In this document: positions 22,601-33,831 of the stretch, one piece after another
Position numbering within the stretch: position 1 is the stretch's first letter
Layout: every line of letters begins with the position of its first letter
Source: Mikania micrantha
Taxonomy: Eukaryota; Streptophyta; Magnoliopsida; Asterales; Asteraceae
NCBI GenBank assembly: GCA_009363875.1
Contig: CM018693.1
Span: 72,338,986-72,402,985, forward strand
Direction of reading: 5' to 3'
DNA length: 64,000 bases
The notes under the pieces: generated by a model
The model's database searches: none
Told to the model about the DNA's origin: nothing
What the model saw: only the letters and a program-made list of their open reading frames with translations
Made by a program: the position numbers and the translations under genes

Positions 22601-23410
22601 CACCAAGAGGGCTCGATTTGCTGAAGAAATTGCGAACTTAGGGCTAGTGGATCCTAGAGAGAGACAATAGAGAGAGAGAGAGAAACGATTTAAGTGTGGA
22701 TGAGCTGGTAGGTGGTGGTGGTTATGGCAATTAAATGACTTATTAAAGGCTTTTTAGCAACCGGTGTGTTCGGTCTCGTTCGGTTTCTCTCAGCTTCGCA
22801 TAGAGGCGTCGGTTTCCTTTCGTTTTCGTAACGAAACATCGCGGTTTTAAAATTAGAATTTGTAAGTTTATTTTAGGTGGTAATTCCTAGTAAATTAACT
22901 AAATATCTTCCGTTTATTTTAAATTTCTGAAAATATTAAATTTATAGTTTAAATCGAATCGTATAGTCGTCGCGTGTATTCGTTTGGATCGTCACCCGTA
23001 CGAATACGATGATACCTACACTCTTCAATATGGTTTTCTAATTATTAGACATCATTTAGAACGTTAAACTTTCAGGGATATTCGTACAGATCGTCACCTA
23101 TACGAATAATCCGTCGATTTAGCATTCACGTAACGACATCCGTTGTTGTTTTGTTTTGTACATCCTCACATAAGTTTATACGTAATAATGTCCTAACAAG
23201 CATTCATGTGATAGTCTTGTGTTGTCAGATATGTTTTTGACTATTAAACCGTGGATTTGAATCATGTTTCTGAAAAAATTGCGTAATAGTTCCGTGTCAA
23301 ACATTACATGATAATAGCATACAAATAATACACATAAATCGTATCTGAATTACTGTGCAAGTTACCGTGTAGATCACTGTTCCGGTTACGTTTCTGGCAC
23401 TAATGTTACA
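19690..23410 (-). repeat. Tekay-1 5' LTR, 3.7 kb
   Basis: On the plus strand it starts TGTCACACCCTGAGCC and ends CTAATGTTACA (3721 bp). It contains the TATA block in reverse complement near 20090-20110, a GGGGGCAAGCCCCC palindrome beside it, the splice-donor-like AACTCACCTG at 21069, a CATTCG/TTCGGCC word cluster at 22130-22340, and two TTCGT...GATCGTCACC...ACGAAT modules at ~22970-23110. The right flank is CTGGC. The matching left flank lies outside the window, so the target duplication cannot be tested. Confidence 0.9.
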
Positions 23411-24033
23411 CTGGCCACCACCGATCGACCTATCCGTGCTCCACCAAGTCACCACCGGTCGAATTCATCTTTGCTCGACCAGGCCACTACCGAATGATTT
23501 GCTCAATATCGATCTGATGCCTCACTCCAAGTCATGCACAATTGAATTCCAATCGCACCAGATAGCATCATTATATTTTCTTCAATTCAACTTCATCAGG
23601 TTGTGTTTATGGTTTCAGTTAACAGAATGTTTGGTTTTATGTGCTTCGTTTTGCTTATTATGAGAACTATGGTATTGATTTTGAATGCGATTTTTTTTTC
23701 GGCTAGCGTTTTTTTTGCACCTATCGCCTAGGCCCTAGGTGAGACCATTGTGCCTAAAGTGCGCCTAACGCCTTTGACAATTATGGTATGTGCTTATTTT
23801 TTAAACATTATAGTTATGTATCAAGTAATTTTTGTTTTGCGTGAAGAGCGTAATCCATGAACCTTGTTTATTAGAACTTGTGATCAGCATATATGACTGA
23901 AAAACCTACCTAATTAGATTTGGAACGCGTATATCTTGCCAGGTATAAAGTTATGTTACCTGGTAAACAAAAGCTTTATGTTAATGTTTTGATAACTAGT
24001 TTATGTATGCTTTTCGTTAACTAGGATTTTGCA
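23411..24033. other. Intergenic/CACTA 5' region, no gene seen
   Basis: There is no coding signal. A repeated CGCCTAGGC/GCGCCTAACGCC stretch at ~23725-23780 looks like a fragment of a small transposon, but I could not find its ends. Confidence 0.4.
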
Positions 24034-24930
24034 ATGACTTTGGATAAGAGCTGGACTAAAATCACCATTAAGGTAGATCCAATGTTTATTAAAGGGGCGA
24101 TGGCTTTTGCAGAAAGAGGTAAAACATATGTTGATGGTGATGGTCGAATGCATTGTTCTTGTAGAAATTGTGTGAATGCAAGAAGGCATATTCCCAGAGT
24201 TGTGGCTAGACATATCATACATAATGGTTTTGAACCATCATACAATATATGGATATATCATGTTGAACATCTGCCAGGTTATGAAACAGATGGAACAAAT
24301 AGCGAGTGTGAAGAAAGTGAAGACGAATCAAATGATGGTGTGGATGAGTTGCTTGATGATGCTTTTCCTATGGGTGTCGAAACTGAAGCTGAAAGCTACA
24401 AGGATGATGATAATATACGTAACAACCCAAATGTGGAGAAGTTATTTATCGATATGAAGAAGCCTTTATATCCAGGGTGTGATGAGTTTTCTATTCTAGG
24501 CTTTTTACTTGAATTAATGAATGTGAAGCCGGATATGATTTTGGATTTATTTAGTCGGGCTTTCAAGGACGCTAATTTTCCAAAAAACCATTATGAGGCA
24601 AAAAAATATTTGCGCACTCTTGGTCTAGGATATGAATCTATCCATGCTTGTAAACCTGACTGCGCATTATTCTGGGAAGAAAATGAAAAATTACAGAATT
24701 GTCCGGTATGTAGCACTAGTCGTTATGAAGAAAATAGTAAGGGGAAGAAGAAACTAGTAAAAGTCTTGGGTTACTTTCCCATCACAAGTAGACTTAAACG
24801 CTTATATGGCTCATGACACACTACAAAGGAAATATTGTGACACGATCGACACAGAATCAAACCCTGTGGCCCAGGTATACAATATGTGACACACTCCCTG
24901 TGCCAAGATAGTGCCACTGTCTGGCTACCC
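24034..24930 (+). pseudogene. CACTA (En/Spm) TNP2-type transposase, N-terminal fragment
   Basis: The 260-codon frame begins MTLDKSWTKITIKVDPMFIK, like the transposase-associated domain, with a Cys pattern (HCSCRNCVNARRHIPR) and HIIHNGFEPSYNIWIYH. An acidic linker follows (residues ~90-130). Then comes the start of the TNP2 catalytic region: YPGCDEFSILGFLLELM, KNHYEAKKYLRTLGLGYE, HACKPDCALFWEENEKLQNC, and YFPITSRLKRLYGS. The frame stops at 24816, but homology seems to continue in frame through two TGA codons (HTTKEIL, stop, HDRHRI). It then fades before the catalytic core is complete. An intact protein would bind and cut CACTA ends. Confidence 0.85.
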
Positions 24931-26233
24931 ATGGGCTGTATGCATGGGGCTGGCTTGGGGCTGTTGGGTGCTGGGCATTGGGCGGAGGAGGGGCATGTGC
25001 ATTGATGCTGGCCCTGGTGGGGCGTGGCCTTTTGGCTCATGGAGTGTCACAGTGGTGGTTCTTACGGCACAGAGTTAGTTTTTGGGTTAATGGTTGCTGG
25101 TTGGGGTCTTTGGCCTTGGTAGTAAATGGCGAAGGTCATGCTATATAGTATTTTTGTTATGTCTGGCATCAGGTGAAGTTCATGCTATATAGTTTTTGGG
25201 TTAATGGTAGCTGGTTTGGGTCTTCAATTAAGTATGATTTAGGAAGTTTTTCTTTAGTTTTTAATTCAAATAACTACGTCCAGTTTTATATTAAATAGGT
25301 GCTGCTTTTAAATTTTAATACATTTATGGATGATGCAGGATTTTTATTAACCGCATATGGTACTGGAATTCATCTTCAATTTGCTGCAGCTGGTGAAGTT
25401 TCAGGCATTCAAGTTGCTGCAGCTGCAGTTTTTGTTCTTCAATTTGCACCTTAGAACTCAATTTTTTTGGTTGTTTGCATCAGATTTTACTATTGTGTGT
25501 ACCAGGTTTACCAACATCAATTTTGTTTATGGATTTTGGTTTTGACCTGGTGCTGCACTTGAGACTTCAATTTTGTATGGTCGTTTACTTCAATTTTGGT
25601 AATGTGTTTGGTTGGCTTCAGATTTGGTAATGTGTTTGGTTTGCATCAGATTTATTAATGTGTTTGGTTTGCTTCAGATTTACTAATTTTTTTTGGCTTG
25701 CTCCTAACAAGCATGGCTTCTTATGTTTGGTTTATTAATATTTGAAGTTGTTAATAGTTCTCTGGTAATTCTTCTAATTCTTCTATTTCTTCTATATCTG
25801 ATTGAAATCATTTCCAATAATCAGTCCTGTGTTTGCTCTGTTATTGCAATAGCTACTGCTGTTTATATGCAGGTGAATCTGGTCATTTATCCGCACCTGC
25901 ATATGGTAATTTATATGTGGCTTAAATGTTTTTTTTCATACAATTATACATCTAGTGTCACAGCACTGCAACCCCTCAGATAGCTGCTAAACACCAGGAA
26001 CTAGCAGGACCTGAATCTTGAAGTTATTATATGGAACCAGCACGACCTGAACCACCAAGAACCGACCACCTAAAAACACTCATTCCAATGATGTTTCTGG
26101 CCATCAATTTGCTGCAGTTGCTGAAGTTTCTAGCCATCAATTTGCTGTAAATCTTCAGATCAAGGAGCCAATTTTATTCTTGTCAATTGTTGATTTTGAT
26201 GATAATAAACTTATTTTGTAATTTTTTTTATAT
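24931..26233. other. Non-coding CACTA-interior or intergenic DNA
   Basis: No gene is recognised. A GC-richer stretch at 24900-25045 is followed by T-rich sequence with recurrent TTTGCTGCAG and GGTGAAGTTTC words. Confidence 0.4.
25598..25686 (+). repeat. 28-bp tandem repeat, about 3 copies
   Basis: The unit GGTAATGTGTTTGGTTTGCATCAGATTT is repeated with small changes three times in a row. Confidence 0.75.
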
Positions 26234-26750
26234 GTGAACACGTTTTGTATTCAGTTAAATTGATTTTGACACGTTATGTATTATGTTAAACTTATAATGG
26301 TTATGTTTTTATTAAAGCATTCATAATACATGTGTTTGGTTGATTAATAATTTTACATATTGCATACCCAAAAAAATGCTTAATAGGGAATTTGTGTGTA
26401 TATATAGATACATACATACATACATACATATATATATATATATATTTATGTATATATCTATACATACGTATATATGTGTATCTATGCATGTATGTATGTG
26501 TGTATATATACGTATATATATCCATATACACACACACATATATATATATACACGTATATCTATCTATCTATATATCTATATATATACACATATATATACA
26601 TACATATATATACATTCATATATATGTGAATGCGTTTTATATTCGGTTAAATTGAATTTGGACATGTTATGTGTTATTTTAAACATATAATGCGTATATA
26701 TTTATTAAAGTATTCAAAATACATGTGTTTGGGTGATTCATAATTTTACA
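26234..26750 (+). repeat. Two ~125-bp direct repeats flanking a compound microsatellite
   Basis: Copies start at GTGAACACGTTTTGTATTC (26234) and GTGAATGCGTTTTATATTC (26626) and run to AATTTTACA. Between them (26396-26630) lies a (TA)/(CATA)/(TCTA)/(TGTA) compound microsatellite. Confidence 0.8.
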
Positions 26751-27053
26751 GCTTCCATGTCATATAACAATGATTAATATGGATTTTACAAACATTTTAA
26801 AAAATAATTGAAAAAAAATTAATCAATTTAGGTAATATAACTAATGTTGGATTCTTTCTTACTCTCTCGAATTTATATATATATATAAAGGATGTGTAAG
26901 GAAACTCTTCACTTTTAAGAAAAATTAGTAAATTACTCTCAATCAATCATATAACATGTAAATATAGGTCTTCAACGAATTGAATTATATTAATAACTAG
27001 TGTTACGTATATTTAACACAGTAACTAAAATTATTTTTTGGTAAAATGTGTAA

Positions 27054-28490
27054 TTACACACGTTGTATAAGTACAAAAAAGAAACATATGAAAATACTAC
27101 AACTCAAGGGCATTTATATAATGATACCAACACCAACTTCAATTTCAGCAGAAGGACTGTAGGTTAGTGTTCACATTGGGTTTGGTATTACGAAATCAAA
27201 TTAAGTTGAGGTCATATATATGTTGCTCATAATTTACGACTAAATTACACCCGTTATATAAGTACATAATATAAACGTGTCTCTTACAATATATCAATAA
27301 TCATACCATATGTGAGTCATTAAGTTTTGGTACAAGTAGTACAAACGATCAATGATAAAATACGCTTTTTTATTATAGACTACTACCTCATTTATATCCA
27401 CATGACCTTCAAATGATTCAAATCATAGCACACATGAATACCCAGTATTGAACCCAAACGCACTCTTGTGCATCTATGGTTGTATATTAGTCAATGGTAT
27501 TCAACTAAGTTCACATTAACTCTCCTTTAGTTGCATTTATGAACAACTACGGTTACTAATGATCAATCAAGGCAAATAGTGGTCAGTTAGACCATTTGGG
27601 GTTTTAAGTCATACATGATACTCTTAGTAATTTCATCTTACTTGCTAGTTAAAAACCTTAGTAAAAGAACTTTCCTTAACAATATCTCTATATTAACAAT
27701 CCTAAATTTTACATGTTTCAATTCACTAAAAGTATGTATATAAGAGTAAATCGTAATGGATGTTTGTGTTGGAGGTGGCTCAGCCAAACACTCGCCACAA
27801 CCACGTCGACAAACACGGTTTTACGAATTAATTACACGTTGTATAAGTATATAAAAGAAACATATGAAATTACAAAAACTAGATAGCATTTTTGTAATGA
27901 TACCAACACCAACTTTAATTTAACTGTAATATTGATAAATAACTGTTAAGTAGAAGGACTGTAGGTTAATTTTCACATTGGGTTTGGTATTACGAAATCA
28001 AGTTAATTTGAAGTCGTATATATGTTGCTAATATTTTAAGACTAAATTACACCCGTTGTATAAATACATGATATAACCCAATCATGTACAAGATATCAAG
28101 AATCTTAGCATATGTGAGTTATTAAGTTTTGGTACAATTAGTACAAGCGATCAATGATAAACCAGGCTTATTGATTATAGACCACTATCTCATTTATATC
28201 CACACATCCTTCAAATGATTCAAATCATATCATACATGAATACCCAGTATTGAAAATACGAATTAATTACACACGTTGTATATGTACATAAAAGAAACAT
28301 ATGAAATTACGATAACACGAGGGCATTTACATAATGGTACCAACATCAACTTCAATTTAATTGTAATATCGCTTAATGACTGTTAAGCAGAAGGACTGTA
28401 GGTTAGTGTTCACATTGGGTTGATATTTTGAAATCAAATTACGTTGAAGTCATATATATGTTTCTCATATTTTGCGACTAAATTACACTG
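27054..28490 (+). repeat. Three diverged copies of a ~220-430-bp repeat
   Basis: Copies begin at CACGTTGTATAAGTAC-like sequence near 27059, 27829 and 28272. Each contains GAAACATATGAAA, ATACCAACACCAACTT and GGACTGTAGGTTA...CACATTGGGTT in order. Copies 1 and 2 also share a longer 3' part (ATCAATGATAAA to ATACCCAGTATTGAA). No coding frame is present. Confidence 0.75.
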
Positions 28491-29390
28491 CTTAAATTAG
28501 TAGAAAGCTAAAGGAAAGAATAAAAAAATAAGGGGAAGGGAATCAAACTCAGGACGTTTTATATCAAAATTTAAAGATACTTACCAACACACCAACCTAA
28601 TAATATTATTATCTGGTTTAACAAAATTGTCTATAACAATCTGGACAATAAATCAAACCCACGAAATTATAACCTAGTTCCCTCCAATCCTTCATTTCCC
28701 TCCATTGTTCAACAAAGTGGCTGAGAAATCGGAGAGAAATCAGGATGGCAATCACTCTGTTTCCATCTTTATTTCAAACGAATCAAACCCTATTTCACTA
28801 CAGATTCTCCCTTTCGAAACCCCCTATCTGTACGCATGCTCCCAAGTCATATTGCATCTGTGTTTTTCTGTTGTTCTGGCTACTCAATCACAGGATCGCT
28901 TGCTTGCAAAATAAGGTACGCTCCAGTATTCATTGTTGAATATTTAGGTTTTTCAATTTTGAAGTAAATTCTCTTTTTTAATTAGTTTGATTGTTGAATG
29001 TTGAATATTAGTTTTAGTAGAGACCGGATCGATTGACCTGTATTCTACATATTAAGGTATTAAATCAACTATTTTTAGATAATTGTTTGTTTTATTATGG
29101 TTGAATGACTGCAAATCATAACATTGTTAGATTATTGCTGGTCACTGAAGTTTTATTAAGGCATCAAATGCATATTTAAGCAGAGAATTGTTTGATTATG
29201 GTTAAAATTCAACCACACAATGGAACAATTTCTATTAATTGGATGCTTGTTTTTTATGGCTGTAGTATAAATTTGGATTTTGTTATCAGTTTGATAATTG
29301 TTTAATTATGTCTTGTAATATCATAATATGTTTCAATTTCATAATTGTTTATTAATGTCTTGCTGATATATGAATTTCCTTGTAGTAGAA
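28491..29390. other. AT-rich stretch, no gene recognised
   Basis: Short frames at 28705-28939 have no recognisable motif. This could be the promoter and first-exon side of the following transposase-like gene, but the sequence does not show it. Confidence 0.35.
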
Positions 29391-29579
29391 TGTGGATTCT
29401 TATGATAATGATGATGGTCTTTACAAGAGGGTAATTTGATGAAGAATATCAACTACCTACTAATCAGTCGGTGCCCGAGGGAAGTGCATGTGCTGGGACA
29501 AAACGTAGATGCAAGCATAAATCACGCAAAAGCAGATATGCTGGTAAACTTAATACGCTTTGGTTTATTCAATTTTCAT

Positions 29580-30700
29580 ATACTCAAGGCCGGCTCAACC
29601 ATTTAGGAGGCCCAATGCGAAATTAAAATCTGGGGCCCTTTTCTAATAGTTATTAGCTTAATTATGCATATTAATTAAAATCATCCGTACATATTAGTGA
29701 AAGTATATAAACTAATGCTTCTTCTGGATATGAACATTTATACAATACCATGTTGTCATCCCACACATGGACATACATTAACATCCTGCTACACACATAC
29801 GAATATTCCAGATGTGCAATTTGCTCAATACATACAAATATGGTACTAGTAAATGATTAAGAAACAGAGCAACACGAACTCTTCATGACATGTTATGATT
29901 AATTCAAAGTATTTTATTCCTTCAAAAATTATTTCTCTACCTTTCTATTTTAATATATCTCAAAATAATTATCTTTGGTGAAAATATGTTAGCTATAATG
30001 TACCAATTTCACATTTTACCCTTCACAACCCTTTTGTAAAAGTTTTTGCAACATTTCCTAATCTGTTGCTAAGAATTGGTTGGATTCTATCAAATACGGG
30101 CATATGGACCCACACACCCACTAGCACCCCACAAGCATCCAGGGGCCAATCACAAAGGCAGCTAGAAGGCGGCTGAGCAAGCCAGTACATGACCACACCC
30201 ATATCCCCACCAAGCAAGGCCTTAGACATCCAGACACCCACAAAGATCCAATCACATGAAACTATTTACCTGACACCTCCCAGCCCTTTGGCAGCCAAGT
30301 ATCTTCCAGTAGCCCTACCCAGCCCATAGGACCAACCTTCTAGACCCCCAGCCAGGTAGTAAAAAACCAACCCGGTAGCTGTGTGCATATCCAGAACAAC
30401 AAAAACAAAGCAGACCCAAATGACCTGACATGTACTTTAGGACACACGGATGTTGGAATTTAAAACAATTTTCTAATTGCCAATTTGCTTGGGTATAAAT
30501 ACCAAATATTGTACATATATTTGTATGTAATATAAATGGCTGGTCTTAATTTTGCCAAGTGTTTTTATTGAAAATGCACACACACTTCTTAGCTCCTATT
30601 TGTACGTGGACTGTTGCAAAAAATCTGCTAAGCTGCTGACTGTTTGGCAGTCTATTGCTTCTGGATAATTTTAAAAAATGGAACTTTACTACTTAACAGC
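29580..30700. other. Intron-like or inserted non-coding DNA within the transposase-like remnant
   Basis: No gene is seen. It contains GGCCGGCTCAACCATTTAGG near 29590 and CTGGGGCCCTTTT near 29624, resembling ends of a small DNA transposon. A C-rich stretch at 30105-30365 is rich in CCCACC/CCAGCC words. Boundaries were not determined. Confidence 0.35.
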
Positions 30701-30808
30701 CTGCTTTTTTTACTTCAAATCATTTTTATTTTCTGTCTTTTATATACTAACTATAGAACAAGCTGTTGTGGAAGAAGAAACTACCAGTAGTGAACAACCT
30801 CCTACTAC

Positions 30809-30971
30809 ACAACCTGGTGGTGCTAAAAGGCCTTCTACTGCACAACCTGGATTTGCTTAAATACTTGCTACGTCACCGCCTGGAGGTGCTGAAACACTTG
30901 CTACAGCACAACGTGGTGGTGCTGAAATACCTGCTGATGCACAACCTGGTGGTGCGGAAATAGCTGAAGGA
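30809..30971 (+). repeat. 33-bp tandem repeat coding an 11-residue unit, 5 copies
   Basis: Units of the type ACAACCTGGTGGTGCTGAAA + 13 nt encode (A/T)QPGGAEIPAD-like repeats in frame with the transposase-like remnant. One unit carries a stop (TTTGCTTAA). Confidence 0.8.
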
Positions 30972-31795
30972 AAACAACGGGCAGATCCACCAAAAAGGCG
31001 TGGTCCTAATATAAATCATAGTGTTGCTCGGACTTTACATAATTTGCCTGAGGTTACTAAAATCCCTTTGACTGTGGATAAGGAAACACAAACTTTTGTT
31101 GGGACCTCAGCAACAAAATTTGCTACCGAGCGTGGAATCGTTATTCGGAATGTGTGTCCGATAAATTTTCACACTTGGGATTCAATACCAAAAGAAGTGA
31201 AAACACTTATGTATGAGAAGCTGGAAGTAAGTTGTCATATTTTACTTTTAATAATTTTAATATATTATGATGTTAAATTTAAATTTATATTAGTAACATA
31301 AAATATTCAATGCAAGGAAGCTTTGAATTGTTGCGAGCAGATAATGTTTTTATGGAATATGTAGATGCTCGACTACGCGCCCAATGGAAACGTGCCTGAG
31401 GTGTTTTGAGTCAGCATTGGAAGAAGAATGGAGGTAAAATAAATCCGCTCGTGGCAAGATCAAATATGAAGCCTGATTGTCGGAGTGAGGAAGATTGGAA
31501 TCATTTGTGCAACTATTGGGAGTTAGAAAAAACCAGGGTTCGTTTGATGTTTTTATTTTTACAAATCATAATAAATATTCATGATTAATTTTTTTTTTGT
31601 GTTTTAACATGTATTACATAATTAAATTTTGTAGAAATACAGTGATAAGATGGAAGCAAACACGGCAAACCAAGTTAACATAAACAGAGGGGGCTCTCGT
31701 TCGATATCTAATCATGTATTCAAAATGGTAAGATTTACAATTGTTTGCCCATAATGTGTTATTGTGTGTTTTGATTTTAAAATTGGTTATCTATA

Positions 31796-31885
31796 CATCT
31801 GTTAGCCTTGTAGAAATTGAATTTGACATTTATATCTATGTTAGCCTTGTGAAAGGTGAATTTGACGTTTATATCTCTGTTAGCC
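31796..31885 (+). repeat. 39-bp tandem repeat, 2.2 copies, at the CACTA/LTR junction
   Basis: CTGTTAGCCTTGTAGAAATT... is repeated with 39-bp spacing. The third copy breaks off at TTAGCC, where LTR sequence (GGATCGAGTG) begins. Confidence 0.75.
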
Positions 31886-33831
31886 GGATCGAGTGTCCCG
31901 TCAGGCGGAATGGTCCAGGGGCGCGATATCGGAAATGATAATCGTGATGATCAGATTTTTTACATTGCACATGATATATAATGATAAAAAACTAAGTGGA
32001 ATAGAATTACAAAGTTAAATTACATCAGTTTCGTTCATAATTTAACAATGTAACTTTACTATCAACATCACAATTCTTCTACCTTGTATCTGCACAAGAT
32101 ATACAAAATAATCTGTATAATGATGTTCAAAAATATGCACGTCCAAAATACTAGGTCCTCTATCTGGGCGTCCTAGTCAAAAGCACAACTTCTTAGTTAG
32201 AACTGTTCGTCACCTGAGAAGTCATGCAAAAAGTTCAAGTCAACACATGGTTTATGAGTTCATATAGTTTTGTTTTAAAATGAGTTTTGTACAGACCTGA
32301 CCAGATGACAACCTCAACCTCACCAATAACCACCTATATCATCTAATTTGGTATGCTTATATATAGGGCATACGTCGGGTTGAACTTACCTCCCGCTCAA
32401 CCGCCAGCCCACCACATACCAAACTACATAATATATTGTTCTTGGTGATAATTAAGCGTTTCATCTCATACATTTAATTCACAACTTTTGAATAACCTGA
32501 AGTTTGTTAACACTGAACACCCGCAATGAAAACCTTAACCTCATAAACAACCACCTATACTATCCAATCAAGTATACTTATATATAGGGCATATGTAGGG
32601 TCAAGCTTACCGCCAGCCCAGCCACCAGCCCACCAAATACCGAACTGCATAACATATTGTTGTTAATGATAATTAAGCGTTTCATTCCACATCATCAACA
32701 CAATAGTTCTTTAGTTATTAGTTCTTGTAGTTCCACAAAAATAGAAATTATATTGATTCCTAAAGTTCATCACACAATCATGATCAACCATAGCATTTGT
32801 AGACACAGTACATTAAATGCTTAAATAAATAAATAGATAAACATTTAATAAAATCTAAGACCTAACGATTGGGCTTTGGTCATACTCGAGTAAACTAGTC
32901 TAGCAATCAAGCTTCTTAGTAGTGAAGGAAATCTGTGAACATCATCAAACATACGACCTATAATCAATCAGTCTAGCTAGGACATCTTTTGATGTATAGG
33001 ATTTTATAGTTCGTCTAGATCGTCCATAGTTCTTCCTTGTTCGTATAGTTCTTCAGTTCTTTGGCACATGTTATCTTTGAGTTTTCCCAGATGTTCCTTG
33101 AAAATGGTTAGAGGATGCTGTAAATATCATCAAACATGCGTCGCATATTCCATCAGTCTAGCTAGGACATATTTTGAAACATAGGATTGGCACATGCTAT
33201 CTTTGATATTTCCCAGACTTACCCTTTGAAAATAGTTATTTGTACATAGTTCTTTGAATAGATCGTTAGTTCTTTGTAAACACACCATCGAAATTAGTTC
33301 TTTGATTAGGCCGTTAGTTCTTTGTACACACACCACTGAAAATAGATCAAAGACCATTAGTTCTTTGAAAATAGACCTTTGAAAATGGTTCTTTGTTTTA
33401 GATTAGTTACCTACTCACAAGGAATAGATAGCCATTTTGAAAACCTGCAAATGGTTTACCTAAATACAATCTAGGATAACATTTATACATGTAAAACATA
33501 TATGAAGCAAAAGCATTTAAGTAAATATAATCCAAAGAAAATAATTTACACATGCTTCTCAGCCCCGCATTTGTAAAACAAAAATGTTTAGAAAAGGGGC
33601 AATGAACACACTTGTGTTGCTATGTAATGATTCACACAAGATATGCACGCTCATTGTTTGTTGATTAAGTATCTTCAGCATCTGTGTTGATTTATTATGA
33701 TTTGATATACTATAAGTATCGGAAGATACGTATATAGGGTTTTGGTCTCGGTGTGCAACTACGTGTCCTAAACTTTACCAATGTGTTTCCAGTTTTCTCT
33801 AACTAGTCTATACTAATTACCCGCTATGAAC
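31882..33831 (-). mobile_element. Internal fragment of a Tekay-type LTR (minus orientation)
   Basis: It starts within the LTR terminal block (GGATCGAGTGTCCCGTCAGG, GGGGCGCGATATC) and runs through two TATA blocks (near 32355 and 32576, a ~220-bp tandem duplication). It then passes a TTAGTTCTTTG word array (33000-33400) and the CTTCTCAGCCCCGC block (33553), and stops at CCCGCTATGAAC, where Tekay-2 begins. The other half of this LTR is absent from the far side of Tekay-2. Confidence 0.8.

Larger units (their letters stand above)
29391..31735 (+). pseudogene. Transposase_24-type (Ptta/En/Spm) gene remnant with introns
   Basis: An upstream exon-like stretch at ~29450-29545 (EYQLPTNQSVPEGSACAG, then a basic Lys/Arg run) is separated by non-coding DNA from the main part at 30760-31735. 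There, after the 11-residue repeats, comes RRGPNINHSVARTLHNLPEV and ETQTFVGTSATKFATERGI. Next are INFHTWDSIPKEVKTLMYEK, a GTAAGT donor near 31229, a second exon (FMEYVDARLRAQWKRA, stop, GVLSQHWKK; EEDWNHLCNYWELEKTR) and a third (YSDKMEANTANQVNINRGGS). This order matches the plant Transposase_24 family that accompanies CACTA transposases. In-frame stops near 30858 and 31398 show decay. Confidence 0.7.

Noticed and set aside
24827..24850. CACTACAAAGGAAAT looked like a CACTA terminal repeat.
   Set aside because: In frame it continues the transposase homology (HTTKEIL ... H) after two TGA codons, so it is coding sequence and not an element end.
26301..26690. Overlapping Tyr/Ile/His-rich frames on both strands.
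   Set aside because: They are translations of the compound microsatellite.
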